Assembly (NCBI RefSeq): GCF_963676815.1
Contig: NZ_OY781365.1
Location: 5,924,501-5,988,500 of the forward strand
Direction of reading: 5' to 3'
Source of the DNA: an uncultured Draconibacterium sp.
Lineage (GTDB): Bacteria > Bacteroidota > Bacteroidia > Bacteroidales > Prolixibacteraceae
Length of the DNA: 64,000 nt
Below are positions 52,699 to 61,641 of this stretch, in pieces. Position 1 is the first letter of the stretch, and every line of letters starts with the position of its first letter. The position numbers and the translations under genes are program-made. The notes under the pieces are model-generated. The model saw nothing but the letters and a program-made list of their open reading frames with translations. It was not told where the DNA came from and did not search any database.

Positions 52699-54859
52699 TG
52701 TGGGTACGCTTGTGGTTCAGTTCGAGTCTGACGTAGTTCGGGCAAGAAACCTGGCCTCGCTTTTGGCACAAGAAACCAAATTTGATAAAACCACATGCAT
52801 TAGAATTGGTACGGCCGTATCCGAACTCAGCCGAAACATAATTGAACATGCAGGCAGAGGCACTATTGAGTTTATGCTTGCTGAACGCAAAAGTAAAAGT
52901 ACGGGTATTGTTATCGTTTTTAAAGATAAAGGGAATGGTATAAACGATCTGCATCTCATTCAGTCGGGTAATTACCGCTCTAAAACCGGCATGGGCGTGG
53001 GATTAAGTGGCTCGCAGCGTTTAATGGACGAATTTGATATTAAAACCGGACCGGATACCGGAACCATAATTACAACTGCAAAATGGCTTCCACACTTTTC
53101 GCGTCAAGTGGAAGGGAAGCGCATCATAGAAATAAAAGAGGCTTTTGAGAAAACAATTGAACGTGGTGATTCAAGCATGGTCGACACTATCAATTCTCAG
53201 AACAATGAGTTGGTTTTTCTTTTGCGTAAACTGCAAGAACGCAACGATGAAATAGAGACTATGAACCAGGAACTGGAAGAGACCAACAAAGGAGTTGTTG
53301 CCCTTAACCGAGAACTGGAAGATAAGGCCATTGCCATTGAAAAAGCAAAACAGGAAGCCATTCAGGCCAACCGGGCAAAAAGTGAATTTCTTGCCAACAT
53401 GAGCCACGAAATAAGAACACCGATGAATGCAATCCTGGGGTTTGCCGAAATTATGGAATCAAAAATTGAAGACGATGCTCTAAAACAATATGCATCAGCT
53501 ATTTCTTCAAGCGGCTCTGCCCTACTCAGCATTATTAACGATATTCTTGATCTCTCAAAAATTGAGGCCGGAAAAACAGAGCTTAACTATCACGCAGTTA
53601 AGTTACAAACGTTATTAAACGATGTGGCCCAGATTTTCAGGCATAAAGCCGATGAGAAACAAATTGAGTTTATTATTGAAGTTCAGGAATCGGTTCCAAC
53701 AGCAATTATTATCGATGATGTTCGCTTACGACAAATACTGATAAACCTGGTTGGGAATGCCATAAAATTTACCGAAAGCGGATTTGTTAAACTTAAAGTT
53801 ATACAAGAAGAAACAAGCGAAAACCAGGATAAGCGCAAGCTACATTTTATGGTGCAGGACTCCGGAATAGGTATCGACAAAAACCAGCAACAATTAATAT
53901 TTGGCGCTTTTGAACAACAAAAAAATCAGAATATCAATAAATACGGAGGAACTGGACTAGGATTAACCATTACCAAACGCCTGGTTGATATGATGAACGG
54001 AGAAATATGGGTTGAAAGCGAAACGGAAAAAGGAAGTACTTTTCATGTTGTTTTAAACGAAGTAGAAGTTGGAAGCATTGATCAGCCCAAAGATCAAACC
54101 GTTGCTGAAAAAAGTTCTCTGCAGTTCGATCCGGCAACTATCTTGATTGTTGATGACATACCAACCAACCGGAAACTTGTAAAAACATTCTTGAAAGATT
54201 TCAATTTTACAGTTAACTGTGCACGAAACGGCGAAGAAGCCATTAATGCTGTAAAAGAAATTCATCCGGATGTAATATTAATGGACATAAAAATGCCCGT
54301 TATGGATGGATTTACGGCAACAGAACTTTTAAAAAGCAATACGAAATACAAGCACATTCCGATCATTGCTTTCACCGCATCAGCACTAAAAGAAGAGATT
54401 GAAGAAATTCGCAAATCCAGTTTTGATGGCTACCTGCAAAAACCATTTACACGTAAAAAAATTATAGCCGAACTTGCTAAAGTACTCAAGCACAAAATTA
54501 GCGAAAAACAAAAGGCAGAATCCGCTGAACAAACCACACCATACGATGAATCTGATGAAAACACACATATCTTCTCAGAAGAATTTTTAGCTATCCTGAA
54601 TAATCAACTCTACCGCGAGTGGGCAACCGTAAAAGATACATTTATACTGAGCGAAATAAATGATTTTGCTAAAATTTGTGTTACTAACGGCGAAAAATAC
54701 AATGCCAAACATTTGATTAACTGGGGACTGAAAATTCAAAAACAAATTGTAAATTTAGACATGGAACACCTGCCAGTTACAATAAAAGACTTTGAAAAAA
54801 TCTGGCAACAGTTTAATGCAACTAACAAAGAATCTGGAATATACAATGATGCAAAATAA
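52658..54859 (+). CDS. Hybrid histidine kinase with N-terminal RsbT-like ATPase
   Basis: A 733-aa cytoplasmic protein with no membrane helix. Order: RsbT-like GHKL domain (about 10-145; SELSRNIIEHAGRG, FKDKGNGINDLHL), coiled coil (about 170-235), HisKA with NMSHEIRTPMNAIL (His250), HATPase_c (N-box NLVGNAIKFTES, G boxes in DSGIGIDK and GGTGLGLTI), and a receiver domain with phospho-acceptor Asp543 (ILMDIKMPVMDGF). Two different GHKL domains in one chain are unusual and link stressosome-like switching to two-component signalling. It overlaps both neighbours. Confidence 0.9.
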   Translation: MTTLPFLSSATIHNVGTLVVQFESDVVRARNLASLLAQETKFDKTTCIRIGTAVSELSRNIIEHAGRGTIEFMLAERKSKSTGIVIVFKDKGNGINDLHLIQSGNYRSKTGMGVGLSGSQRLMDEFDIKTGPDTGTIITTAKWLPHFSRQVEGKRIIEIKEAFEKTIERGDSSMVDTINSQNNELVFLLRKLQERNDEIETMNQELEETNKGVVALNRELEDKAIAIEKAKQEAIQANRAKSEFLANMSHEIRTPMNAILGFAEIMESKIEDDALKQYASAISSSGSALLSIINDILDLSKIEAGKTELNYHAVKLQTLLNDVAQIFRHKADEKQIEFIIEVQESVPTAIIIDDVRLRQILINLVGNAIKFTESGFVKLKVIQEETSENQDKRKLHFMVQDSGIGIDKNQQQLIFGAFEQQKNQNINKYGGTGLGLTITKRLVDMMNGEIWVESETEKGSTFHVVLNEVEVGSIDQPKDQTVAEKSSLQFDPATILIVDDIPTNRKLVKTFLKDFNFTVNCARNGEEAINAVKEIHPDVILMDIKMPVMDGFTATELLKSNTKYKHIPIIAFTASALKEEIEEIRKSSFDGYLQKPFTRKKIIAELAKVLKHKISEKQKAESAEQTTPYDESDENTHIFSEEFLAILNNQLYREWATVKDTFILSEINDFAKICVTNGEKYNAKHLINWGLKIQKQIVNLDMEHLPVTIKDFEKIWQQFNATNKESGIYNDAK

Positions 54860-55958
54860 GAAACCGGTAATACTAATTGTAGACGATGTCCCAAAAAACA
54901 TTCAGGTGCTGGGCACCTTATTGGCAAAATTTAAGTGCGAGCTCGCTGTTGCAATGAATGGCCAACAAGCCCTTGATACCGTTGAAAAAGTTAAGCCTGA
55001 TTTAATTCTGCTTGACGTTATGATGCCAATTATGGATGGTCATGAAACATGCAGAAGATTAAAGAGTAACGAAGCCACAAAAGATATTCCGGTCATATTT
55101 CTTTCGGCAAAAACTGAAACCGAAGACATTGTTGAAGGATTTAAACTTGGTGCTGTTGATTACATAACAAAACCATTTATTGGCAAAGAACTGGCCGCCC
55201 GGGTCAGAACACACTTAACATTGCGCCAAACGCAGCAAACACTTAGCGAAGAAGTACACTCAAAAAATAAGTTTTTTTCCATCATGTCTCACGACTTGCG
55301 TGGAGCTTTTGGTATCATTACCAACTTTGTTCAGCTCATTCAGGAAGGGGGCGATTTTCTTACCACCGAAGAAAAAGAAGAGCTTTTAAACGATATTCAA
55401 ACAACATCGGCAAATACCTTAGATCTTCTGGAGAATCTGCTGAAATGGGCGCGTTCTCAAACCGGAGCGATAAAATTCTCGCCCGAGAAATTACCGCTGG
55501 CATGTATTTTTGATGAGATTAACAGAAACCACACCAACATTGCACAAGCCAAAGAAATTAAAATTACATCATCAACTAAAGAGGATATTGAAGTGTACGG
55601 CGACCGGAACATGATTCTCCTAATACTTCGTAACCTGGTATCGAATGCCATAAAATTCACCCAAAAAGGCGGGCAAATATCTATCTCGGCAGAAAAAGCT
55701 GAAGAAATGGTAAAAGTTGTTGTGGCCGACACGGGTATTGGTATTGATGAAGATAAAGTGAAAAACCTGTTTTCAATTGATTCGAAAACAACATCAACCG
55801 GAACAGCCAACGAACAAGGCCACGGCCTGGGACTTGTTTTGTGTAAGGAATTTGTAAAAATTAATAATGGCCAGATTGGAATAGAAAGCATACCTGGAAA
55901 AGGAACAAAGGTGTGGTTTACACTACCGGTTCAGTCTTTAGCAGATGACAAAAGTTAA
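54846..55958 (+). CDS. Receiver domain-histidine kinase (inverted hybrid)
   Basis: A 370-aa protein from the ATG at 54846 (ATGATG; the start may be 54849). An upstream start at 54792 would sit well inside the preceding gene. The receiver domain comes first (ILIVDDVPKNIQVLG; Asp57 in LILLDVMMPIMDG), then HisKA with IMSHDLRGAFGI (His149) and HATPase_c with NLVSNAIKFTQKG, ADTGIGIDEDK and GHGLGLVLCKEF. No DNA-binding domain is present, so the final output of the operon lies elsewhere. Confidence 0.9.
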   Translation: MMQNKKPVILIVDDVPKNIQVLGTLLAKFKCELAVAMNGQQALDTVEKVKPDLILLDVMMPIMDGHETCRRLKSNEATKDIPVIFLSAKTETEDIVEGFKLGAVDYITKPFIGKELAARVRTHLTLRQTQQTLSEEVHSKNKFFSIMSHDLRGAFGIITNFVQLIQEGGDFLTTEEKEELLNDIQTTSANTLDLLENLLKWARSQTGAIKFSPEKLPLACIFDEINRNHTNIAQAKEIKITSSTKEDIEVYGDRNMILLILRNLVSNAIKFTQKGGQISISAEKAEEMVKVVVADTGIGIDEDKVKNLFSIDSKTTSTGTANEQGHGLGLVLCKEFVKINNGQIGIESIPGKGTKVWFTLPVQSLADDKS

Positions 55959-56082
55959 TCTGCATATAAAAGGCACCCAACTTATTTTAATATTTGCATT
56001 CTACCAAAACTGCTAAACTTTTAAGTTCCATTTCCTTGAGTTGTTTGATCTTTACTTTATCAAGATTTAAAATCAATCCGGA

Positions 56083-56394
56083 TTACTTCACCAACATATC
56101 CTCAACCAAATGTAACTGATGCAAAGTCTTCATCGCCTCGCAACTGTTACGCATACGTGTTCTGACTTCAAGTGCTTCTTCCGGCAATTTATTTTCTGCC
56201 TCTTCCCACGCTTTTTTGTTGGGCCACTGCGCATAAGCAATGTAACTGTTCTCTTCGGCGAGGTGAAGTCTCGACCCCAATCCTCCCGCAAAATCGCGAA
56301 ACATTTTGGTGAGTTCTTTCCAGTCTGCCTCAAACAGTTTCTCAGATCCTTTTTTAACCTGAAATGAATAAATTACACTAAACATCATTCTCAA
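56083..56394 (-). CDS. Antibiotic biosynthesis monooxygenase-like (ABM fold) protein
   Basis: A 103-aa dimeric ferredoxin-like fold protein. FSVIYSFQVKKGSEKLFEAD and WKELTKMFRDFAGGLGSRLH fit the ABM pattern, and SYIAYAQWPNKKAWEEAE supplies the usual W-x-x-x-x-x-W/E element. Members act on quinones or remove harmful metabolites. Exact start uncertain (56394, 56388 or 56385). Single gene. Confidence 0.75.
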   Translation of the reverse strand: MRMMFSVIYSFQVKKGSEKLFEADWKELTKMFRDFAGGLGSRLHLAEENSYIAYAQWPNKKAWEEAENKLPEEALEVRTRMRNSCEAMKTLHQLHLVEDMLVK

Positions 56395-56743
56395 ATCATT
56401 AATTTATTAACTAAGTAGCTTTTTCGAAATCGCAGGTATTGATTGAAATTACCGGAACATACGGAAACAGTTTTTCAATTCAGCGATATTTTTTACAGAT
56501 AAATTTCTTTTTTGCTCATTCGTCCTTCCTTCCATAAGGTTTCCAAAAATATGTATGAAAGTATCATTAGTACTTCCAACAATATAATAATGAAAAGGAT
56601 TAAGACGCACTTTAAATATTTTTCCATGAAACTGTTTGCATGAAGCTACTGCCACAAAAACTTTTTATCGCCAAGCATCAATTTTTAGGAAATCGGACGT
56701 TGAGCATTAAAATACTAAACTTACAGGAAAATAAATCATTATA

Positions 56744-56884
56744 ATGAGAATCAAAGACATAACGAATAGCAACTTTTCCCGCGAAATCGCCGATTCAGAA
56801 AAAGAATCTGAATTATTAAGAATAATTAATAGAATAAATATCTTTGCACCGGATTGGGAGATGTTATGGGAGGTTAAAACCTAA
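56744..56884 (+). CDS. Possible 46-aa ORF upstream of ssrA
   Basis: ATG at 56744 to TAA at 56882-56884. The product starts MRIKDITNSNFSREIADSEK and ends FAPDWEMLWEVKT. It contains a perfect inverted repeat at the DNA level (ATTCAGA-n7-TCTGAAT near 56787). There is no recognisable family. It may be real or chance; the surrounding 56656-56960 gap holds nothing else I can support apart from the ssrA promoter region. Confidence 0.25.
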   Translation: MRIKDITNSNFSREIADSEKESELLRIINRINIFAPDWEMLWEVKT

Positions 56885-56960
56885 CAGCCTGTTATGGTTT
56901 TATTCATCACTAATTAATTCCTTTCCGGAGTTCTATAAAATGAATAGATATAACTTCTAC

Positions 56961-57360
56961 GGGGCTGACTGGTTTTGACAGCGGGTAGAAGAGACAGGTA
57001 AGCATGTCGGGTTTTGGTTGTTGACCCGTAAAAAATAATAATCAAAACCATAATTGGCGAAAATAATTACGCTCTTGCTGCGTAACCGAATTACAGTAGG
57101 TTAACTGCTTAATCCCGATGCAAGGCATTGGGACAAGACATCGCCCGGATGCTGATGCTTTGAAGCGGTCCGAATCGGCGGTGCAAATAAATCGAAGCTA
57201 GCATAAACGAAGCTCTGGCGTTTTTGCGAAATTAAAAGAGATAAGGTAGTAGTTGGTGGCTTTGATCCGGCTGCTATTCGAAAATTAAGTCAGAGATAAA
57301 CATGTAGAAAGCTTGTAGCTTCCTCGTTTGGACGCGGGTTCGACTCCCGCCAGCTCCACC
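56961..57360 (+). ncRNA. ssrA: Transfer-messenger RNA (tmRNA)
   Basis: The 5' end GGGGCTGACTGGTTTTGACA pairs with the 3' acceptor strand CAGCTCC (57352-57358), and the T-arm is GCGGG-TTCGACT-CCCGC. The tag reading frame at 57056-57085 reads GENNYALAA then TAA, a typical Bacteroidota tag. The encoded 3' terminus is ACC followed by C, so the CCA is not completely encoded and would be finished by a nucleotidyltransferase. It rescues stalled ribosomes and tags the nascent protein for degradation. Its 3' end overlaps, antisense, the recombinase gene. Confidence 0.97.
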
Positions 57361-58928
57361 CAACGGGGGATTTCATCAAATTTGTTGTAATCCCCTTTTT
57401 TGTATCCTCTCAAATCCCTTGCTATTTCAGGGATAAAGGTAAAAAAGGTATTGATTCTTGCTGTTCGAACTCGATCCAATTCTCGGTTGTAGTAAATTCC
57501 TTCTGGGAATAAAAGATTTTGAAAAATCTTCTTCCCGTTTAAGTCGCTGAAGTCCCACAGTTTCATAGGGTTCCGACATAAATCAACCGCATAATTCACT
57601 ACTTTTTTAAGGTTCGAACTATATCCACCAACTTTATTTAATTCTTGTTCAATTGCAAAACATTCCTTTTCGTATTTATTTCTAAATTTATCGTATAAAG
57701 TTCGATCTATTTCACCAATAACGAAACGTTCTTCAATAGCATCTACCCTCCTTCTTGTTTCTGTCAATCTCAATTTTAACGCCCTGGCATCATCTAATTG
57801 ATTTTTGAAGAAACCGGTCATTTGTTCTTCCAGTTGAACTTTGATAATTGAAGTCGTTTCGGGATCAATTTGGAACATGTTTAATATGTTACGGAATAGA
57901 TCATGCATAGTTTTTGCACTTCTATTTACATTACATCCTTTTGATCTGCATTTATAATAATATAAATCGTTCTTTTTTACCTTATAGCCTGTAATTGAAC
58001 TACCACATTTTTCACACTTTGTAAACACCTTTAAAGGCAGGTTTTCACTATCCATATCATGAACAAAGCCATGTACCCGTTTCTCATTTCTGATATTATT
58101 CGCTTCCAAAAATAATTTCTTTGAGATAAGTGGGGTATGTTTGCCTTCTACTACTTTATCAGGAATGAGTTTACTTACAATCAAACCACAATAGAAAGGA
58201 TTAATAAATAGCTCATGTAGTTTTTTATCAGTGATATTTACTCCAAGTTTTTGAAGTTTTCGTACAATTTCAATATTAGGCAATTCATGGTATGCTTTCC
58301 ATTCAAATGCTTTTTTGAGAATTTTACCCTCTTTATTAATGATAATTTGGCGTTCTGTGGCTTTACTTCCCTTATTTAAAACGTCATAACCACGAGGTGG
58401 TTTCCAAACCCAATAGCCTTTCATTAGCATTTCACGCATGCCGGTAACAACCTTATCGCGTCTGAGTTCGTTATCCATTTGCCCAAACAGGAATAGTATT
58501 TTTTGCTGGAAAGAACCAGATGGTGTAGTCGGGTCAAGCTCCTGAGTTGTAGCTAAAGTTATTACGCCGTACTTTTTAAGTAGTTCATCGGCAATAGATG
58601 CACCGTTGATTCCAGAACGAGAAAATCTTTCGTAGGAATAAACAATCACATAGCTGATATTTTTTGATCTCTTTACAAAGGTTAACATCCGATTGAATTC
58701 TTTTCGGTCATCGGTTTTTGCTGATTCGTAAGTACCACCAAAATAGCCAACCACGTTTAAACCACGTTTGTTCGCATAAATCTCACAATATCTTTTTTGG
58801 GAAGCAAGACTAGTATTGTCTTCTTGGTCAGCGGATGATACACGTGTGTAGATTACAGCATTATTTCCCTCATGAAATTTCTTTGGAGCTTGTGGAGCAA
58901 ATTGTTTAAACAGGCTTAAATCATTCAT
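57285..58928 (-). CDS. Large serine recombinase (integrase) ending inside ssrA
   Basis: A 547-aa integrase. The catalytic domain has VIYTRVSSADQ with nucleophile Ser31 and the YSYERFSRSG motif. The recombinase domain (about 175-290) is followed by a zinc ribbon (Cys305, 308, 327, 332) and a coiled coil. The last 25 residues (from WVELAGVEPASKR) are encoded by the antisense strand of the tmRNA 3' end. This shows the element inserted at that site and the ORF now ends in host DNA. It is the likely integrase of the element lying to its right. Confidence 0.93.
   Translation of the reverse strand: MNDLSLFKQFAPQAPKKFHEGNNAVIYTRVSSADQEDNTSLASQKRYCEIYANKRGLNVVGYFGGTYESAKTDDRKEFNRMLTFVKRSKNISYVIVYSYERFSRSGINGASIADELLKKYGVITLATTQELDPTTPSGSFQQKILFLFGQMDNELRRDKVVTGMREMLMKGYWVWKPPRGYDVLNKGSKATERQIIINKEGKILKKAFEWKAYHELPNIEIVRKLQKLGVNITDKKLHELFINPFYCGLIVSKLIPDKVVEGKHTPLISKKLFLEANNIRNEKRVHGFVHDMDSENLPLKVFTKCEKCGSSITGYKVKKNDLYYYKCRSKGCNVNRSAKTMHDLFRNILNMFQIDPETTSIIKVQLEEQMTGFFKNQLDDARALKLRLTETRRRVDAIEERFVIGEIDRTLYDKFRNKYEKECFAIEQELNKVGGYSSNLKKVVNYAVDLCRNPMKLWDFSDLNGKKIFQNLLFPEGIYYNRELDRVRTARINTFFTFIPEIARDLRGYKKGDYNKFDEIPRWVELAGVEPASKRGSYKLSTCLSLT
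57360..57360. other. Attachment-site junction at the 3' end of ssrA (approximate)
   Basis: The tmRNA 3' end, including the T-arm and acceptor (about 57301-57360), is intact and continues into the recombinase gene, so one att site lies here. The exact crossover base cannot be read. I did not find a second copy of this sequence up to position 64000, so the other end is outside the window or not a long repeat. Confidence 0.6.
57365..57401 (+). terminator. Terminator of ssrA within the recombinase coding region
   Basis: GGGGATT (57366-57372) pairs with AATCCCC (57389-57395), followed by TTTTTT. It lies just after the tmRNA and at the same time inside the 3' coding part of the recombinase gene. 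Confidence 0.8.
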
Positions 58929-59000
58929 GACTTGAAGAATTTTATAATGGACAGGGATAATAATCCTAAAAAGATGCGAAAATATCCAATACTAATGCCG

Positions 59001-59186
59001 TTATTTTTTCAACATGAAAGCTTTCAATATCAGTAAAGCAATCGTTTCCGAATCTTTAATAAGCTTTTCATAATCAGAAGACGTCAAATCTTTGTATTTA
59101 GGAATAGAACGTATTTTCTCCAATGAGAGTCTCTTTTTAACTCTTTCGGTAGCTTCTTCAATACTTCTATTTTCGTTTTTCTGCAT
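59001..59186 (-). CDS. Small helical protein upstream of the recombinase, unknown
   Basis: A 61-aa charged helical protein (MQKNENRSIEEATERVKKRL then YKDLTSSDYEKLIKDSE and a hydrophobic end LLILKAFMLKK). Small proteins of this look occur next to integrases in Bacteroidota mobile elements. It precedes the recombinase gene by 72 bp on the same strand. It could be a regulator or excision helper; no DNA-binding motif is evident. Confidence 0.55.
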   Translation of the reverse strand: MQKNENRSIEEATERVKKRLSLEKIRSIPKYKDLTSSDYEKLIKDSETIALLILKAFMLKK

Positions 59187-59460
59187 AGTTTAAATCACCA
59201 TCTAACATCATGGTTAGTGGGTAATATCAAACGTATACAATTTCGAACAAGTCTTGAGCAGCAATGCTCTTCTGGCGGTCAAAGACTTTATATGTCTTTA
59301 ATTGTGATAAATATTTCCTTGTGACGCTTTTTCTACAATCTGTATCTCTCGGAAAAATATCAAAAATAGCTAGTGAATAAAATTATTTAATGTCTTAGCT
59401 CTGTTGCACACTATGTATTGTACTTCTATATTAAATATTGGTCGCCTTTCATTTTTAGAA

Positions 59461-60600
59461 TTATTTCACAGTCAACAAAACCGTCCCATAGGAAAAACGT
59501 CCACTTTCCGGTACCAGTAGTAAAACCTTATTATCTACTTTTAGCATTTCTGTTTTGCATAGATCATCCAACGCGGCAAAAATGGAAGCAGAAGCGATAT
59601 TTCCAATCTCAGTAAGATTGGTGAACCACTTGTTCGTCCCCAGATCCAAACCTCTGGCTTCAATTCCTTCAGCAAGCTTCCCGTAAAAAAACATGCTTGA
59701 GACATGAGGGATCACATAGTCAACGTCCTTCGGATCAAGGTTATATTTTTTCAGACAATATTCCAGGTGGTCAACCCAGTATCGGATAATATTTGGTTTT
59801 AGCAAGCGAATATCCTGCTTAACGGTCATAACCGAGCGATTGATAAGTTCCCGGCTTTCAAATTCTTTCCAACTGGTGAGTTCTCCATCTTCACGAAGTT
59901 CAGCTCCCATAAACATGCAGGTGGGCAGTTCATTAGCATAGGAAGTCATTTCAATCCATTCGACTTTGAATGAAATTCCATTCTCGCTCTTTTTGTCAGA
60001 GAGTAATACCGAACTGGCGCCATCACTAAGCATAAAGCGCAGAAAATCTTTTTCAAAAGCCATGTATGGATCTTTTCCGACTTGTGAGCAATGCTCATAC
60101 TCTTCTTCGTAGTTTTTTGACAATAAAGTTGGAGAGGCGAGTTCTGAAGTAGAACAAATTGCTTTTGATGAAACACCGGACAAAACAGATAGGTAAGCCG
60201 TTTTAAAAGCCTGCAGGCAGGTAAGACATACTCCCGAAGCGGAATACAGTTCCATAGGCCTGTTTTTCATTAGTCCGTGAACCATCGATGCATGGGAAGG
60301 CAACAACTGATCAGGATTGCCTGTGGCACATGCCAATACATCAATATCTTCCGGAATTTTCTCATCAGGAAACAATTTCTTTATGGAACGGAATGCCAGC
60401 TCTGCATTGGTGTGGGTAATTTTTTGCTTTTTATCCAAAGCATAGTACCTGGATTTTATTCCGTTTTGTTTTAATACTATACGCCTTACTCTTGACGGTT
60501 TTGAATTGATCAAACCAAGATATTGTTCCATATCTTCGTTTTCGACGGGTGAATTGGGCAAAAATTTGCTGACGGATGAGATGTAAACATTTTTATTCAT
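59461..60600 (-). CDS. 3-oxoacyl-ACP synthase III-like ketosynthase (DarB-like)
   Basis: A 379-aa thiolase-fold condensing enzyme. Catalytic triad: Cys125 (SASGVCLTCLQAF), His299 (VIPHVSS) and Asn334 (TEIGNIASAS). The N-terminal half (ISSVSKFLPNSPVENEDMEQ, NGIKSRYYALD) resembles DarB-type ketosynthases that make dialkylresorcinols and flexirubin-like aryl polyenes. The companion aromatase/cyclase (DarA) and other cluster genes are not in view, so it may act alone or with genes elsewhere. It lies 67 bp after a TetR gene with a putative operator between them. Confidence 0.85.
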   Translation of the reverse strand: MNKNVYISSVSKFLPNSPVENEDMEQYLGLINSKPSRVRRIVLKQNGIKSRYYALDKKQKITHTNAELAFRSIKKLFPDEKIPEDIDVLACATGNPDQLLPSHASMVHGLMKNRPMELYSASGVCLTCLQAFKTAYLSVLSGVSSKAICSTSELASPTLLSKNYEEEYEHCSQVGKDPYMAFEKDFLRFMLSDGASSVLLSDKKSENGISFKVEWIEMTSYANELPTCMFMGAELREDGELTSWKEFESRELINRSVMTVKQDIRLLKPNIIRYWVDHLEYCLKKYNLDPKDVDYVIPHVSSMFFYGKLAEGIEARGLDLGTNKWFTNLTEIGNIASASIFAALDDLCKTEMLKVDNKVLLLVPESGRFSYGTVLLTVK

Positions 60601-60621
60601 AACAATAAATTATAATGGTTG

Positions 60622-60651
60622 GTATGTAAAAGTAAGTAAAAATTTACATAC
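60622..60651. promoter_or_regulatory. Putative operator between TetR and ketosynthase genes
   Basis: A perfect inverted repeat GTATGTAAA (60622-60630) and TTTACATAC (60643-60651), with a 12-bp spacer, sits over the likely ketosynthase promoter. The half-site TTTACATAC recurs at 61393-61401 upstream of the TetR gene. This pattern suggests binding of the neighbouring TetR protein at both places. Confidence 0.55.
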
Positions 60652-60667
60652 AATTGTTATGAATGAC

Positions 60668-61261
60668 TTAGGATTTTAATTTTATTTGCTGGTAAATGGT
60701 TTGATAAAGTGTAAACAATTCCTCTGTATTAAGCCCGTACAAAAGGCATCTGTCGAATGCCAGCCCTAGAAAACAACTTCGAAAAAGAGTTGCATAATAC
60801 TTGGTATCTACAGCCTTTATTTCTTTATTCTTTATTGCCCCGGATATCACTTTTTCCCACAGGTTTATCTCCTCAATTGAGTTACGTGTCATAATCTCAG
60901 AAAAGTTGGGATAGATTCGAGCTGCCTGGAGATAAAGAGAAAAATACTGCTTGTAAATATTGACAACAGAGATGGATAGCATTCTGGACATAGTGGTATT
61001 TATACCACTGACATACAGCCTAATAAACTGCTCAAGAGAAATATTGTCATCAAATTTGAATTTCACAGAAGGATCTTGTGTTTTGATCAGATAGGTGCCT
61101 ATTACCTCGTTAAATATTTCTTCTTTATTTTTAAAAAAATAGAATATTGCCCCTCTTGTTTTCCCGACTGCATTTTCCAAATCGGAAATACTTACTTTTT
61201 CATAATTATTATTCAGGAATAATTTAAAAGCCTCTTCAATAATTCTTTCTTTTGTTGTCAT
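60668..61261 (-). CDS. TetR/AcrR family transcriptional regulator
   Basis: A 197-aa repressor-type protein. The N-terminal helix-turn-helix is recognisable in KERIIEEAFKLFLNNNYEKV, ISDLENAVGKTRGAIFYFFKNKEEI (in two parts). The C-terminal ligand domain is diverged. It is directly upstream of and co-directional with the ketosynthase gene, and a shared inverted-repeat half-site lies before both genes, so it most likely controls the pair in response to a lipid- or aromatic-type ligand. Confidence 0.92.
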   Translation of the reverse strand: MTTKERIIEEAFKLFLNNNYEKVSISDLENAVGKTRGAIFYFFKNKEEIFNEVIGTYLIKTQDPSVKFKFDDNISLEQFIRLYVSGINTTMSRMLSISVVNIYKQYFSLYLQAARIYPNFSEIMTRNSIEEINLWEKVISGAIKNKEIKAVDTKYYATLFRSCFLGLAFDRCLLYGLNTEELFTLYQTIYQQIKLKS

Positions 61262-61641
61262 AACAATGTAGATCTAATGCTAACAAACTTACGTAAAAAG
61301 GATGATTAAGCAAATGAAACAGTCATTTTTATGATTGGAAATATCATTTGGTATTGCGAACCATTTTTTTGTTTGGATTATTTTTTCATATATTTACATA
61401 CCGCATATATGGTATTTTATTGGACGCTATGCATACATTATTTGTGCTAAGTGACGTGCCTTTGGCATGCACCGCAGCAGTAAATATTCGTAAAGATGAC
61501 TTCCTGAAAAAATTATAATTGAATGGACGAACAACCTGAGAGTCTCTGGCGATACGACAGGATTATTAACCGTTAACTACCTGGTTATATGCTATAGTAC
61601 ACTGAAAAGCTTGCTTAATATACACCATTTAAATCTATACC
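61262..61641. other. Divergent regulatory region between TetR and UpxY genes
   Basis: A 380-bp gap with no gene. It contains a possible plus-strand promoter (TTTG at about 61369-61372 and TATATTTA at about 61389-61396), the half-site TTTACATAC (61393-61401) and just after it an ATACC-n8-GGTAT inverted repeat. The rest of the region would form a leader of about 240 nt for the UpxY gene. Confidence 0.45.

Noticed and set aside
56449..56655. 68-aa minus-strand ORF downstream of the ABM-like gene region
   Set aside because: Composition looks random, there is no ribosome-binding site and no context supports it.
60984..61013. Palindrome AGTGGTATttATACCACT inside the TetR gene
   Set aside because: A perfect 8-bp-arm repeat, but it encodes an ordinary part of the TetR protein and is unlike the TTTACATAC sites, so it is probably chance.
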